Part shown: positions 43,973-53,218 of the stretch, in pieces
How positions within the stretch are numbered: position 1 is the stretch's first letter
Layout: every line of letters begins with the position of its first letter
DNA from: JAPPHA01 sp963664045
Lineage (GTDB): Bacteria; Pseudomonadota; Alphaproteobacteria; Rhodobacterales; Rhodobacteraceae
Length of the DNA stretch: 64,000 bases
NCBI GenBank assembly: GCA_963664045.2
Contig: CAXXGT010000007.1
Span: 62,001-126,000 of the forward strand
Direction of reading: 5' to 3'
Made by a program: the position numbers and the translations under genes
Notes under the pieces: model-generated
What the model saw: only the letters and a program-made list of their open reading frames with translations
The model's database searches: none
What the model was told of the DNA's origin: nothing

Positions 43973-45151
43973 TCACCCACGCAGCAAGTTCCTGAGATTG
44001 ACCGACGGGTCTTCCAAGGCCTCGGTGGGTGGTTTTATCCGGGCTTCCATCAGCTTCATCGCAAATCGTATGTCCTTGGCAATTCTCGTGCCCCGCGCGA
44101 TGCCCGCAGCAAGGCCAAGTTGGCCGTCTGGCGCAAGTCCGAACGAGACATGGTGATCCGGCGCATAGGCCCTCTCGACCAGGACTTGCGATGGGTTTGG
44201 ATGACCGGCAACCTGCAAGACGTGGTCACATTGATCGGACCAGACAAAAGGCGTCAGGCGGCAATGAACCGGTTCGGACGCAACCATGTTCTGCCCGGCA
44301 ATGTCGCCTTGCTGACCTGCGGTGGTCCAGGCTTCCAGTCGAACAGGCGGATTGCGTTCGCCGAAAATGGGCGCAGCACAGCAATCGCCAGCAGCGAAAA
44401 TGTCTGGGTTCGACGTGCGCAAATTGGCGTCGACGCGAATGCCGTTATCTATGTCCAGCCCTGCGGCTTGCGCCAGTTCGACGTTCGGTTCCGCACCGAT
44501 TCCGGCTACGACGAGATCGACCGACGCGAGGTCACCGGGCGTGACAGAGACTCCGGTCTGGAATGACACGCCGTTATTTTCGTGGAGGTCTTGGACGATC
44601 TCAGCGATCCTTTGCGGCACGCCGCGCCCAAGGATACGCGGTGCGGCCTCCAGCACACGAACGGGCAACCCGAGCCTGCGAAAACTCGCGGCAAGCTCTA
44701 GCCCGATGAAGCCGCCGCCAATAATTGCAGCGGATTTTGCCGTTTGGGCACGGGTGAAAATGGCGTCTGCATCAGACTTGCTGCGCAGGGTGGCGATTGG
44801 CCCCACGCCGTCGAGCGTAAGTGGCCGCGCGCGCGCGCCGGTGGCAATCAGGAGTTTTTCATAGGACAACTCCGTACTGTCACCCAGCGTCAGGCTGTGG
44901 GCGGTCGGATCAATACGGGCGACGGTTTGATGCAAGACTGTCAAGTTGGCTCGCTCGATCCGGTCTTCCGGCAGAATGGGAACAGTCGCGACTTGGCCAT
45001 GCTTCCACTTCGAAAGGGGAGGACGTTCGTAGGGCGGAAATGCGTGATTGCGGTCGATCATGGTGATCGCACCGACATACCCCTGCGCCCGGGCTGCAAG
45101 GGCCGCGCGTAGACCGGCATGGCCGACGCCGATCACGATCAGTCCGGTCAT
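43973..45151 (-). CDS. FAD-dependent ferredoxin reductase
   Basis: The 392-residue flavoprotein has an FAD-binding start (LIVIGVGHAGLRAALAARA), the family segment FPPYERPPLSK, LLIATGARARPL, the NAD-binding AAIIGGGFIGLELAASF, and the second FAD motif DIFAAGDCCAAP. This is the putidaredoxin/rubredoxin-reductase type that feeds Rieske or plant-type ferredoxins. The first glycine motif is GVGHAG rather than GGGxAG. It overlaps the hydroxylase gene by 4 bp. Its probable partner is the Rieske ferredoxin at 54790. Confidence 0.9.
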   Translation of the reverse strand: MTGLIVIGVGHAGLRAALAARAQGYVGAITMIDRNHAFPPYERPPLSKWKHGQVATVPILPEDRIERANLTVLHQTVARIDPTAHSLTLGDSTELSYEKLLIATGARARPLTLDGVGPIATLRSKSDADAIFTRAQTAKSAAIIGGGFIGLELAASFRRLGLPVRVLEAAPRILGRGVPQRIAEIVQDLHENNGVSFQTGVSVTPGDLASVDLVVAGIGAEPNVELAQAAGLDIDNGIRVDANLRTSNPDIFAAGDCCAAPIFGERNPPVRLEAWTTAGQQGDIAGQNMVASEPVHCRLTPFVWSDQCDHVLQVAGHPNPSQVLVERAYAPDHHVSFGLAPDGQLGLAAGIARGTRIAKDIRFAMKLMEARIKPPTEALEDPSVNLRNLLRG

Positions 45152-46182
45152 TTTGCTGGCGTTGCGCTGCCCCGTCTTGCCCGTTCGGTGTGGCGCTTGC
45201 GGAAGTACTCGTCCGCCTCAGGTGTGCCATCGTGCAGGCTGCCGAACCACTTGTCCAACGGCACGTTGCTCTCGCCAAAGTTCACGTTGTGATAGCGGTG
45301 GTGCAGGTAGTGCATGTAGCGATCGTTTCTGAGGGCAAGTTCGTCGCCGAAGACGATTTCGTCAAAGCCGGAATGGCTGCTTGCCGGACCAAGGCCAGTC
45401 TGGAATCCATTGAGCATCATGTGCAAGGGATGAGAGGGGACGACGATGTGGATCAGCATGCAGGAGAAGTATAAGAGGTGTTCGACAGGGTGCATTGCCA
45501 AGCCGGACCAGGGGCCGACATTGACGTTCTTGTGGTGGATGTAATGCACGCGATCGTAGAGTGGTTTCCAATGGATCAGGCGGTGAATCCAGTAGAAATG
45601 GAAATTCCGCCAGAAAGGTACGGCCATCATCAGGAGGCAGAACAGTATCGGGTGTTCGGCCGGATCAAGGTAAGGCATCCAACCGTTGGCATAGCCCCAC
45701 CACAGGCCACATTCGTAAAGTGTCCAGATCAGGGTGCCAACTTGAGCCCAGAAGATATTGTCCCAAACCTGATCGTTGAAAAGGAAGGTCGGATTGTTCC
45801 TTGACTGCCAGTTGGTGTTATACTTCTTCAGACGCCCCTGCATTTTTTTCCCGCAGAACCACATGTGGAACGCGCCTGTCCAGACCCAGACAAGCACAAG
45901 GTTTCGCAGAAAAATTTCGCTCATCCAGCTGATTTGGAAGATCTCCATCCGTGCAAGTTCCGGTGTGAACCAGGCATAAGACACGCCGATCAGCACCATG
46001 TAGATGGCGAACCATGGAAAGAAGAAACCGGGGAAACCGATAAGCCATTTGAAGATCTTCGGGAAATTCAAGGGATCATCAAGCAGGGGTTCAAGATGGA
46101 CCGGGCGACCCGACCACCATTCGCCGCGACGGTTCCGTTCCTGACCGTGTTCGTCAATCGTGACTCCAGGCTTTCCGGCCAT
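45148..46182 (-). CDS. Sterol desaturase/fatty acid hydroxylase superfamily membrane di-iron enzyme
   Basis: The 344-residue protein has several membrane spans (FFFPWFAIYMVLIGVSYAW, ILFCLLMMAVPFW) and the eight-His iron-binding pattern: HRLIH, HYIHHK, HPVEH and HYLHHRYHN. Such enzymes insert oxygen into C-H bonds or cleave ethers using electrons from a ferredoxin or cytochrome. ATG 46182 follows GGAAGGA at ideal spacing; the longer frame is rejected. It is the first gene of an operon with a ferredoxin reductase. It is the likely first catabolic enzyme of the cluster; the substrate is unknown. Confidence 0.9.
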   Translation of the reverse strand: MAGKPGVTIDEHGQERNRRGEWWSGRPVHLEPLLDDPLNFPKIFKWLIGFPGFFFPWFAIYMVLIGVSYAWFTPELARMEIFQISWMSEIFLRNLVLVWVWTGAFHMWFCGKKMQGRLKKYNTNWQSRNNPTFLFNDQVWDNIFWAQVGTLIWTLYECGLWWGYANGWMPYLDPAEHPILFCLLMMAVPFWRNFHFYWIHRLIHWKPLYDRVHYIHHKNVNVGPWSGLAMHPVEHLLYFSCMLIHIVVPSHPLHMMLNGFQTGLGPASSHSGFDEIVFGDELALRNDRYMHYLHHRYHNVNFGESNVPLDKWFGSLHDGTPEADEYFRKRHTERARRGSATPAK

Positions 46183-46296
46183 TTGTCGTCCTTCCTTCCG
46201 CCCCCGCAGACGGTGCGGTCTTCCCCGGATCCAGCCTGCGTCCATTGCGGCTGTCAATTTTAACGTCGTTAGCATCGCTCCAGGTTCAGTGTCAAC

Positions 46297-46312
46297 AAAG
46301 TTTCGAAACTTT
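46297..46312. promoter_or_regulatory. 16-bp perfect palindrome between divergent operons
   Basis: AAAGTTTCGAAACTTT lies in the 204-bp region between the hydroxylase operon and the GntR gene. It is a perfect inverted repeat with a CG centre. A further GAAAC half-site occurs at about 46324-46328. It is well placed as an operator for the GntR/FCD or the LacI-type regulator of this cluster. Confidence 0.55.
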
Positions 46313-46351
46313 TACTTGTAATCGAAACATTTTCCTATTTGCGAAAAAATA

Positions 46352-46380
46352 TTGACGCAGGTAATGTGTCGGCTTAGGCT
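46352..46380 (+). promoter_or_regulatory. Candidate promoter of the GntR gene
   Basis: TTGACG (46352-46357) and TAGGCT (46375-46380) are 17 bp apart. The ATG at 46387 is only 6 bp past the -10 box, so transcription from here would start at or next to the start codon. No ribosome-binding site is present, consistent with a leaderless mRNA. Confidence 0.45.
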
Positions 46381-46386
46381 AATGGC

Positions 46387-47076
46387 ATGCAGATGCCGTC
46401 CTCGCCGAAATCGGTCAAAGACCCCTACGATGCGGTGCGCGACGGGTTGATTTGGGGACGATGGAAGTCGGGCGAGCGGCTGAAGCCGCAACATCTGAAA
46501 GATGAGTTTGGCTGCACATCGGCTGCTTTGCGGGAAGCGCTCTTGCGGCTGGCGGGCGAGGGGTTTGTCGAGGTTGTAAAACACCGGGGTTTTCGAGCCG
46601 TCGAACACTCCGAGGAAACATTCCGCCAGGTCGCGCATCTGCGGCTGGTGCTGGAGATCGAAGGGGCTGAACTGGCGCTGAAGTTCGGTGACTTCGATTG
46701 GGAAATGGCGCTGAATGCTGCAAATCACAATCTTGAGTACATCGAAAACCGGATGGCGGCGGCGGAGGATGTGAGCCTGTTCCTGAAACGCTGGTCCCGG
46801 CAGGATTGGCATTTCCACAGTACCCTGATGTCGGCCTGCGGGTCAGATACGCTGATGCAGATCTACAAGTCTGTTTACGACACGTTCCGCATGTATGCGG
46901 TGTCACAAATCTCCGGTTTCGGGTTCTCCGAAGTCACGCGGCAGGAACATCAGGCGATCTATGATGCTGCCATTGCCCGAGATCTGCCCGCCTGCCTTGC
47001 GGCGATCCGGACACATTTGGTTCTTTACGAAGACAGTAATCGCCAGCTCAGGCGGCTGGCCCCCAAGGGAGCATGA
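46387..47076 (+). CDS. GntR-family regulator with FCD domain
   Basis: The 229-residue protein has an N-terminal winged helix (DGLIWGRWKSGERLKPQHLK, TSAALREALLRLAGEGFVEV) and an FCD effector domain (EETFRQVAHLRLVLEIEGAE, RQDWHFHSTLMSACGS). His in DWHFH and RQEHQAIYDA could bind metal or an organic acid. Such regulators respond to pathway intermediates. It is divergent from the hydroxylase operon and followed at 3 bp by the SDR gene. Confidence 0.9.
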   Translation: MQMPSSPKSVKDPYDAVRDGLIWGRWKSGERLKPQHLKDEFGCTSAALREALLRLAGEGFVEVVKHRGFRAVEHSEETFRQVAHLRLVLEIEGAELALKFGDFDWEMALNAANHNLEYIENRMAAAEDVSLFLKRWSRQDWHFHSTLMSACGSDTLMQIYKSVYDTFRMYAVSQISGFGFSEVTRQEHQAIYDAAIARDLPACLAAIRTHLVLYEDSNRQLRRLAPKGA

Positions 47077-47079
47077 GAC

Positions 47080-47817
47080 ATGAGCAAGGTTGCGCTGGTG
47101 ACGGGAGGCGGGTCCGGGATTGGTAAGGCTTGCGCGATCAAACTGGCCGCGAACGGATATACGGTAGTCGTGACGGGCAGAAGACAGGATGCGCTGAATG
47201 ACACTGTTGCAACCATGGGCGGCGGCCATGGTTTTGCCTGCGACGTGACGGATGCAAGCCAGGTGGACGCACTATATTGCCGTATCGAAAAGACCTGCCG
47301 CCGTTTGGACATCCTTTTCAACAATGCAGGCATCAATGTGCCCGCCGCCCCTATCGGTGACATTCCGCACGAAGACTTCCTGAAAGTGATGAACGTGAAT
47401 GTCTATGGCGCATTTCTGTGTGCCCGCGGCGCATTCAACATGATGCGAGATCAGGACCCTCGGGGCGGGCGCATTATCAACAACGGATCGGTCTCGGCCG
47501 CTGTACCGCGCCCTGGTTCGACACCTTATACAAGTTCGAAACATGCGATTACGGGGTTGACGCGTTCGATCTCGCTGGATGGGCGGCCCTTCAACATCGC
47601 CTGCGGACAAATAGACATCGGCAACACTGCCTCCGACATGACGTCAAGAATGTCGGATGGTGTTCTTCAGGCGGATGGATCAATGAAACCCGAACCTGTC
47701 ATGGGGGTGGAAAATGTCGCTGATGCCGTGCTGCACATGGCCGATTTGCCACTTGAGGCGAATGTTCAGTTCATGACGATCATGGCGACCACAATGCCCT
47801 TTATCGGGCGCGGCTGA
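47080..47817 (+). CDS. Short-chain dehydrogenase/reductase
   Basis: The 245-residue protein is a classical SDR: TGGGSGIGKACA (cofactor loop, residues 8-19), NNAGIN, catalytic Ser in NGSVSAAVP and the YTSSK active site. It probably oxidises an alcohol in the same pathway. It is co-transcribed with the GntR gene and ends exactly where the convergent LacI gene ends. Confidence 0.9.
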   Translation: MSKVALVTGGGSGIGKACAIKLAANGYTVVVTGRRQDALNDTVATMGGGHGFACDVTDASQVDALYCRIEKTCRRLDILFNNAGINVPAAPIGDIPHEDFLKVMNVNVYGAFLCARGAFNMMRDQDPRGGRIINNGSVSAAVPRPGSTPYTSSKHAITGLTRSISLDGRPFNIACGQIDIGNTASDMTSRMSDGVLQADGSMKPEPVMGVENVADAVLHMADLPLEANVQFMTIMATTMPFIGRG

Positions 47818-48822
47818 TTATTGTTGGCGGGTGGTTTGACCTGGCATGAACTTAGGTTTGATTTCCGTGACGCGAGGCACCTCGACTCCATGCAGGCGAG
47901 CGACGAGGTGTTGTGCGGCAACGCGCCCCATGCTTCCCCGAAGTGTCCGATAAGTGGTCAATTTACGCGACAGGACAGCGCTGCCGTCCATAGCGTTGAA
48001 ACCAACCAACCCGATATCCCGCGGCGCCTTGATGCCAAGTTCCTCGCAGGCGCGAAGGCCGCCGATGGCGAGGTGGTCGTTGACGAAGAAGATAATGTCC
48101 GGCCGGTTCTGCCTTTGGCAAAGCTGCATGGCGCCGGTGTAACCCCAGACGAAATTGTTCCGGCGCATTGTGTTGACAGTCATTGGTACTTCGGTGACGC
48201 CCTCGTCATGGAGGGCCTCAAGTGCTCCCTGAAACCGTTTGTCTGCACGAGCGTCGTGGCCAGACGAGCCCAGCACGAAACCAGGGCGCCGATACCCAAG
48301 GGTCAAGGCGTGTTGTGCCATCGCACGGCCCGCCTTCTCGTGATCGATGCCGACGCAGAAGTCGATCGGGTCGTCCGAGATGTCCCAAATCTCGGCGGTC
48401 GGTATGCCTGAGCGCCGAATGATCTGGCGCACGCGTAGATCATGGTCGGTGCCGGTCAGGACGATGCCTGCCGGGCGCCAGGACATCAGCCGTTCGACCC
48501 ATTTCAATTCTTCGGCCCGTTCGTAGTTGTTGCTGTGGACTACCATCAAGATCCCGGCCCTGGCGAAGCCGCGGCGCAATCCTTCCAGCATCGAGGCAAA
48601 GACGTCGTTGAACAGGGTCGGTACGCAAACGCCCACAAGGTCGGAACTGGCTTTGACAAGTGACCGAGCATTGGCGTTCGCGACATAGTTGATGTCTTCG
48701 GCGACCTGTAAGATCTGGGCACGTTTGGTTTCGGATACACCCTCCATTCCGCTCAACGCACGCGAGACCGTTGGGGCGCTGACCTCACAAATTTCAGCAA
48801 TGTCTTTGATCGTAATCGTCAA
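47818..48822 (-). CDS. LacI-family transcriptional regulator
   Basis: The protein has an N-terminal LacI HTH (TIKDIAEICEVSAPTVSRAL, with SGMEGVSETKRAQI) and a periplasmic-binding-protein-like sensor domain (GVCVPTLFNDVFASMLEGL; PDIIFFVNDHLAIGGLRACE; IGLVGFNAMDG). The TTG at 48822 gives 334 residues, the usual family length. Frames extending to 49074 have no family-like residues. It is divergent from the ABC importer operon, so it is probably the substrate-responsive repressor of uptake. Confidence 0.88.
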   Translation of the reverse strand: MTITIKDIAEICEVSAPTVSRALSGMEGVSETKRAQILQVAEDINYVANANARSLVKASSDLVGVCVPTLFNDVFASMLEGLRRGFARAGILMVVHSNNYERAEELKWVERLMSWRPAGIVLTGTDHDLRVRQIIRRSGIPTAEIWDISDDPIDFCVGIDHEKAGRAMAQHALTLGYRRPGFVLGSSGHDARADKRFQGALEALHDEGVTEVPMTVNTMRRNNFVWGYTGAMQLCQRQNRPDIIFFVNDHLAIGGLRACEELGIKAPRDIGLVGFNAMDGSAVLSRKLTTYRTLRGSMGRVAAQHLVARLHGVEVPRVTEIKPKFMPGQTTRQQ

Positions 48823-48844
48823 TTTGGTTTTCGGCGGTTTACTT

Positions 48845-48852
48845 AAACGTTT
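48845..48852. promoter_or_regulatory. AAACGTTT core, candidate LacI-type operator
   Basis: This self-complementary octamer with a central CG lies in the LacI/ABC intergenic region, 23 bp upstream of the proposed LacI TTG start. CG-centred palindromes are the rule for LacI-family operators. The symmetry does not extend far beyond the core. Confidence 0.4.
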
Positions 48853-49009
48853 GCGTTTTTCTTTCGCGAACGACCTTAACAGGAAACCACTTCCCTGCAA
48901 GGGTGAGTGACGGATGGTCGGCTTCTGACGAAAATGAAGGCGTTGAACCTTGAACCCGGCAAAAGCAGGGCTGTTCATCGAAATAGCAACCGGCAACTGG
49001 GAGGAAACC

Positions 49010-50353
49010 ATGGACCAATTTTCCAAAATCGTCGGCAAGACGTTGATCGCCACTGTTGGCGCAATTGCGCTCATGGCCGCAACGGCATTTGCAGACCCCT
49101 ATGAGAAATACCGAGGCACCGAGATTGTGGTAAGTTGGCCGTCACTGGCACACTTTACTATTGCCGAGAAACTGATCCCCGAATTCACTGAAGAAACCGG
49201 AATCTCCGTGGAAACCGATCCTCTGCAATACGGAAAATTGCGTGACAAGCAGCTCCTGGAGATGGGGAAAGCCAAGGGAGACTACGATGTCGTTACCTGG
49301 GTCGTGTTCTGGAAGACGGAATATGTGCAAAAAGGCCTGTTGACACCCTTGAGCGAGATGTTTGCGAACCCGGCGCTTGTCGATCCGAACTATGACATCG
49401 ACGACATCACGCCGGCTTACCTGGAAAACGGCGGCAAGGTTGGGGGACGGCAGGGGTACCTGGCGGGGGCATCGGCTGGCCTCTACGGAATCCCCTTCTC
49501 AGCGCAGACAACGATGATGGCGTACCGGAAGGACCTTTTGGAGAAGTATGATCTGGCGGTGCCGACCACTTATGACGAACTTCTTGCCGCGTCGAAGCTG
49601 ATCAACGAAAAGGAAGGTATCGGCGGTTTGACCGGGCGTGCACAGTCGGGTCACCAGGCCAATGACTATTTCCTGACCCATTACGGGCCAACAGGAGGCA
49701 TTATCCTTGATGACAATTACAAACCTGTCATCAATAACCCCGATGCCGTGAAAACGGTCGAGATGCTGACCGAGTTCGTGAAGGTTGGACCTCCGGGCAT
49801 GACGGCCTATGGCTATGGCGACATGGTCAACAGCTTCGTGCAGGGCGATGCTGCCTTTTACCTGGATGCCTCGAAAATCCGCAAGACGGTCGAGGATGAA
49901 ACCAAGAGCCGTGTCGCTGGAAAGGTGGGCTATGCATTGCATCCGACGATCAACGGCAACTGCGGATCAGGCACAGGTGGTTTCGCCATGGGCATTCCGG
50001 GCAACAGCCAGAACAAGGAAGCTGCCTTCCTGTTCATTCAATGGATGACCAACAGGACCACTGACCGGAAGCTGGCCGACATGGGTGGCGATCCGATCCG
50101 GACATCGACCATGAATGACCCCGAGCTTCAGGCAAAGTTCGAGGATTACCCGGTTCTGGTCGAGCAGTTGAAATGCGCGCGCGCCGACTGGCGTCCATTG
50201 ATACCGGAATTCCCGGAAATCGACGCGCAGATCATCGGGATATCGGTCTCGGAAGCGATCACCGGTCAGAAAACGGCCCAGCAAGCCATGGATGAAGCGA
50301 ATGCCAAGATCGAGGCTTTGCTGACCGAAAAAGGCTACTACGCCTGGCAGTAG
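49010..50353 (+). CDS. ABC transporter substrate-binding protein (family 1)
   Basis: The 447-residue protein has a signal peptide (TLIATVGAIALMAATAFA) and the family 1 fold: GTEIVVSWPSLAHFTIAEKL, KGDYDVVTWVVFWK, YGIPFSAQTTMMAYRKDLLE, and FVQGDAAFYLDASK. This family binds sugars, polyols and related compounds in the periplasm. ATG 49010 follows GGGAGGAAACC. It is the first gene of the importer operon under LacI control; the ligand is unknown. Confidence 0.92.
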   Translation: MDQFSKIVGKTLIATVGAIALMAATAFADPYEKYRGTEIVVSWPSLAHFTIAEKLIPEFTEETGISVETDPLQYGKLRDKQLLEMGKAKGDYDVVTWVVFWKTEYVQKGLLTPLSEMFANPALVDPNYDIDDITPAYLENGGKVGGRQGYLAGASAGLYGIPFSAQTTMMAYRKDLLEKYDLAVPTTYDELLAASKLINEKEGIGGLTGRAQSGHQANDYFLTHYGPTGGIILDDNYKPVINNPDAVKTVEMLTEFVKVGPPGMTAYGYGDMVNSFVQGDAAFYLDASKIRKTVEDETKSRVAGKVGYALHPTINGNCGSGTGGFAMGIPGNSQNKEAAFLFIQWMTNRTTDRKLADMGGDPIRTSTMNDPELQAKFEDYPVLVEQLKCARADWRPLIPEFPEIDAQIIGISVSEAITGQKTAQQAMDEANAKIEALLTEKGYYAWQ

Positions 50354-50368
50354 GACTGCTTGAAAAAT

Positions 50369-50401
50369 CATCGGGGCGCGGCATCGCTCAGTGCCCCGAT
50401 G
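50369..50401 (+). terminator. Stem-loop between binding-protein and permease genes
   Basis: CATCGGGGC (50369-50377) pairs with GCCCCGATG (50393-50401) around a 15-base loop. There is no U-tract, so it is probably an mRNA-stabilising or attenuating hairpin that lets the binding protein be made in excess over the permeases. Confidence 0.6.
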
Positions 50402-50426
50402 TCATGACCTTTAACCGGTGACCCGC

Positions 50427-51329
50427 ATGAAGAACCTGCGTGCGGTTCTTTCCGAGAACCTGATTGCCTATGCCTTTCTGGCCCCGGCGCTGCTGATCCT
50501 GATCATAGGGCTGGTCTATCCGCTAGTCACCACGGTGCAGATGTCTTTTCTGGACTATTCCATGGGCACACCGTGGGAAAGCCGGGAATGGGTCGGGCTG
50601 CAATGGTTCGAGAAACTTCTGAATGATCCTAACGTCTGGTATTCCTTCTGGGTCACGCTGCGTTTTGGCTTCTGGGTTGTTCTGATCGAGATGTTCGTCG
50701 GTACCGGGCTTGCCCTGGCCCTGGAACGTCCAATCCGCGGTGCGTCCCTGTTTCGTACGGCCCTGATCATTCCGCTGATGGTTTCGCCGATCGTCGTCGG
50801 TCTGATCTGGCGGTATCTGTTCGACGCGCGAACCGGCATGATCAACTATTACCTCGGCGCCTGGCTCGGAATCGGTCCGATCCCCTGGTTGGCGGATCCG
50901 AATATCGCGCTGACCTCGCTGATCATCACCGATATCTGGCAGTGGACGCCGTTCATTTTCATCATCGTGCTGGCAGGTTTGCAGGGTATCCCCAAGGATG
51001 TAATCGAAGCCTCGACCATCGATGGAGCCAACTGGTGGCAGATGACGTTTCTTGTGAAGTTGCCAATGATCAAATCGGTCCTGATCGTCGCACTGCTGAT
51101 GCGGATCGTCGACGTCTACAAGGTGGTCGAGGTGGTCTTCATCCTGACCGAAGGCGGCCCGGGCCTCGAGACGGAGTTACTGGCATTGCATGTCTACAAG
51201 GTCGCGTTCCTGAGCCAGAATCTTGGCTACGCCTCGACAATCTCGATGCTTCTGTTGGGAATCGTGACCGTGCTCAGCCTGATCGTCCTGTCCTTTTCCA
51301 ACCCCATGAAAACGAAGTCGGATTTCTGA
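50427..51329 (+). CDS. ABC transporter permease (MalF type)
   Basis: The ~300-residue membrane protein has six predicted helices (LIAYAFLAPALLILIIGLVY first) and the inner-membrane EAA motif GIPKDVIEASTIDGANWWQM that docks to the ATPase. ATG 50427 has GGTGA before it; GTG 50418 is the alternative. It pairs with the next permease. Confidence 0.92.
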   Translation: MKNLRAVLSENLIAYAFLAPALLILIIGLVYPLVTTVQMSFLDYSMGTPWESREWVGLQWFEKLLNDPNVWYSFWVTLRFGFWVVLIEMFVGTGLALALERPIRGASLFRTALIIPLMVSPIVVGLIWRYLFDARTGMINYYLGAWLGIGPIPWLADPNIALTSLIITDIWQWTPFIFIIVLAGLQGIPKDVIEASTIDGANWWQMTFLVKLPMIKSVLIVALLMRIVDVYKVVEVVFILTEGGPGLETELLALHVYKVAFLSQNLGYASTISMLLLGIVTVLSLIVLSFSNPMKTKSDF

Positions 51330-51330
51330 G

Positions 51331-52167
51331 ATGAGCTCGACAGCAGAAAGAGCTACGCCATCCCATTACGCACTCGTCGTCATCCTCGCCCTGATGGCGA
51401 TCGGGCCGGTTTACATCATGATCATGACCTCGTTCAAAAACCAGGTCGACATGTTCAGCCGGGTACCTTTGTGGCTTTTCGTGCCCACGCTCGACAACTA
51501 TTCGAACGTGCTGTTTCAGAAGAACTTCGACCGCTACCTTTTCAACTCGCTCTTCGTGGCGATCATGTCGACGTTGATCACTCTCGCACTGGCCGGATCG
51601 GCGGCTTATGCCATCGCGCGCAAGGATTTCTGGGGCCGGGGGATTGTCAGCTACGGCAACCTGATGATCCGAATGGTGCCGCCAGCGGTAATCGCCGTGC
51701 CGGTTTTTGCGTTGTGGTCCCGCTGGGGCTTCTCGGGCCGCTTCGAGGAGCTTTGGGGACTGACGTTGTTTTATACGGCTCTGAACCTGCCTTTTGCGAT
51801 TTGGCTTCTCTTCAGCTTTGTCAAGCAAATCCCCGAGGATCTGGAGGAAGCTGCCATAGTCGACGGCGCGACCCCGTTCCAGGTCTTCCGCCTCGTTATC
51901 TTCCCCCTGATGAAGTCTGGCTACGCGGTGGCGGCGATTTTCACCTTCCGTATCGCCTGGAACGAATTTCTGCTGGCGCTATTCCTGACAGGCCGAAAAG
52001 CTCGGACCCTGCCGGTTGCCATTCAGGGGTTCCTGACTGACGAGGGTGTCGAATGGGGACGCATCATGGCCATGGGCACACTGGTCGTGATCCCTTCCCT
52101 GATTATCACGTTCTTTGCCGCACGCCAGATCATTACCGGTCTGACCGCCGGTGCCGTGAAAGGATAA
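51331..52167 (+). CDS. ABC transporter permease (MalG type)
   Basis: The 278-residue protein has six helices, an early YALVVILALMAIGPVYIMIM and the EAA-loop motif IPEDLEEAAIVDGATPFQVF. It begins 1 bp after the previous stop and ends 4 bp before the ATPase gene. It is the second channel half of the importer. Confidence 0.92.
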   Translation: MSSTAERATPSHYALVVILALMAIGPVYIMIMTSFKNQVDMFSRVPLWLFVPTLDNYSNVLFQKNFDRYLFNSLFVAIMSTLITLALAGSAAYAIARKDFWGRGIVSYGNLMIRMVPPAVIAVPVFALWSRWGFSGRFEELWGLTLFYTALNLPFAIWLLFSFVKQIPEDLEEAAIVDGATPFQVFRLVIFPLMKSGYAVAAIFTFRIAWNEFLLALFLTGRKARTLPVAIQGFLTDEGVEWGRIMAMGTLVVIPSLIITFFAARQIITGLTAGAVKG

Positions 52168-52171
52168 CGTC

Positions 52172-53215
52172 ATGGGCAGCGTGACATTCAAAGACATCCG
52201 CAAGAGCTATGGCGCGGTCGAGGTGCTGCACGGCATCGACTTCCGGATCGAAGATGGCGAGTTCTGCATTCTCGTCGGCGCCTCGGGTTGCGGCAAGTCC
52301 ACGCTTCTCAGGATGCTCGCGGGGCTTGAAAGCGTCACTTCGGGGGAGATCATGATTAATGACAAGGTCGTGAATGACGTCCGGCCTAAACAACGCGACA
52401 TCGCGATGGTTTTCCAATCCTATGCACTTTATCCACATATGACCGTGGCGCAGAACATGGGGTTTTCCCTGCGTCTTGCCGGCGTACGAAAAACGGAAAT
52501 CGCGGAGCGCGTCGGCAAGGCAGCCGAGATCATCGGCCTGACCGACTTTCTGGACCGGCAACCGAAAGCGCTTTCGGGCGGGCAACGTCAGCGGGTGGCA
52601 ATGGGGCGTGCCATTGTACGCGATCCACAGGTGTTTCTGTTTGACGAACCCTTGTCGAACCTTGACGCGAAACTGCGGGTACAGATGCGGGCCGAGATCC
52701 GGTCGCTTCAGCAAAGTCTGGGCACGACAACGGTTTACGTTACACACGATCAGGTCGAGGCGATGACGATGGCTGATCGGATCGTCATATTGGATGCCGG
52801 CGTTGTGCAACAACAAGGGGCGCCGCTCGATCTATATGACAACCCCTCCAACAGGTTCGTAGCGGGTTTCATCGGCTCACCTTCGATGAACTTCTTTGAA
52901 ACCGAGGTTGTCGAGGGCGGCCTGAAACTGTCAACGGATTACGTCATTCCGAATGTGGGCGGGGCCGCAAGTGGCAAGGTGATTTACGGCGTCCGGCCCG
53001 AGCACATCGAGATCGGCGAAGGCGGGGCGGAGGCAGCCGTTGATGTGGTCGAACCGTTGGGTTCGGAAACGCTGGTTCAAGTGACATTGGCAGGTGTGAA
53101 AGTGGCCTTTCTATCCAAGGACCGGCTAAACTTGAAGCCCCGCGAAATCGTTCCGCTGCGATTGGACAATCCGACGCATCACATCTTTGACCCTGACACG
53201 GGGCTGCACATTTGA
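52172..53215 (+). CDS. ABC transporter ATP-binding protein (MalK/UgpC type)
   Basis: The 347-residue ATPase has Walker A VGASGCGKSTLLRML, signature LSGGQRQRVAMGRA, Walker B VFLFDEPLSNLD and switch His VYVTHDQVEAMT. A C-terminal TOBE regulatory domain follows (KVIYGVRPEHIEIGEGG). The length and domain plan match CUT1 importers. It energises the two permeases above. Confidence 0.94.
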   Translation: MGSVTFKDIRKSYGAVEVLHGIDFRIEDGEFCILVGASGCGKSTLLRMLAGLESVTSGEIMINDKVVNDVRPKQRDIAMVFQSYALYPHMTVAQNMGFSLRLAGVRKTEIAERVGKAAEIIGLTDFLDRQPKALSGGQRQRVAMGRAIVRDPQVFLFDEPLSNLDAKLRVQMRAEIRSLQQSLGTTTVYVTHDQVEAMTMADRIVILDAGVVQQQGAPLDLYDNPSNRFVAGFIGSPSMNFFETEVVEGGLKLSTDYVIPNVGGAASGKVIYGVRPEHIEIGEGGAEAAVDVVEPLGSETLVQVTLAGVKVAFLSKDRLNLKPREIVPLRLDNPTHHIFDPDTGLHI

Positions 53216-53218
53216 AAC

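Noticed and set aside
48823..49074. Extension of the LacI gene to an ATG at 49074
   Set aside because: The extra 84 residues are not LacI-like and would overlap the start of the ABC binding-protein gene; TTG 48822 gives the normal family length.
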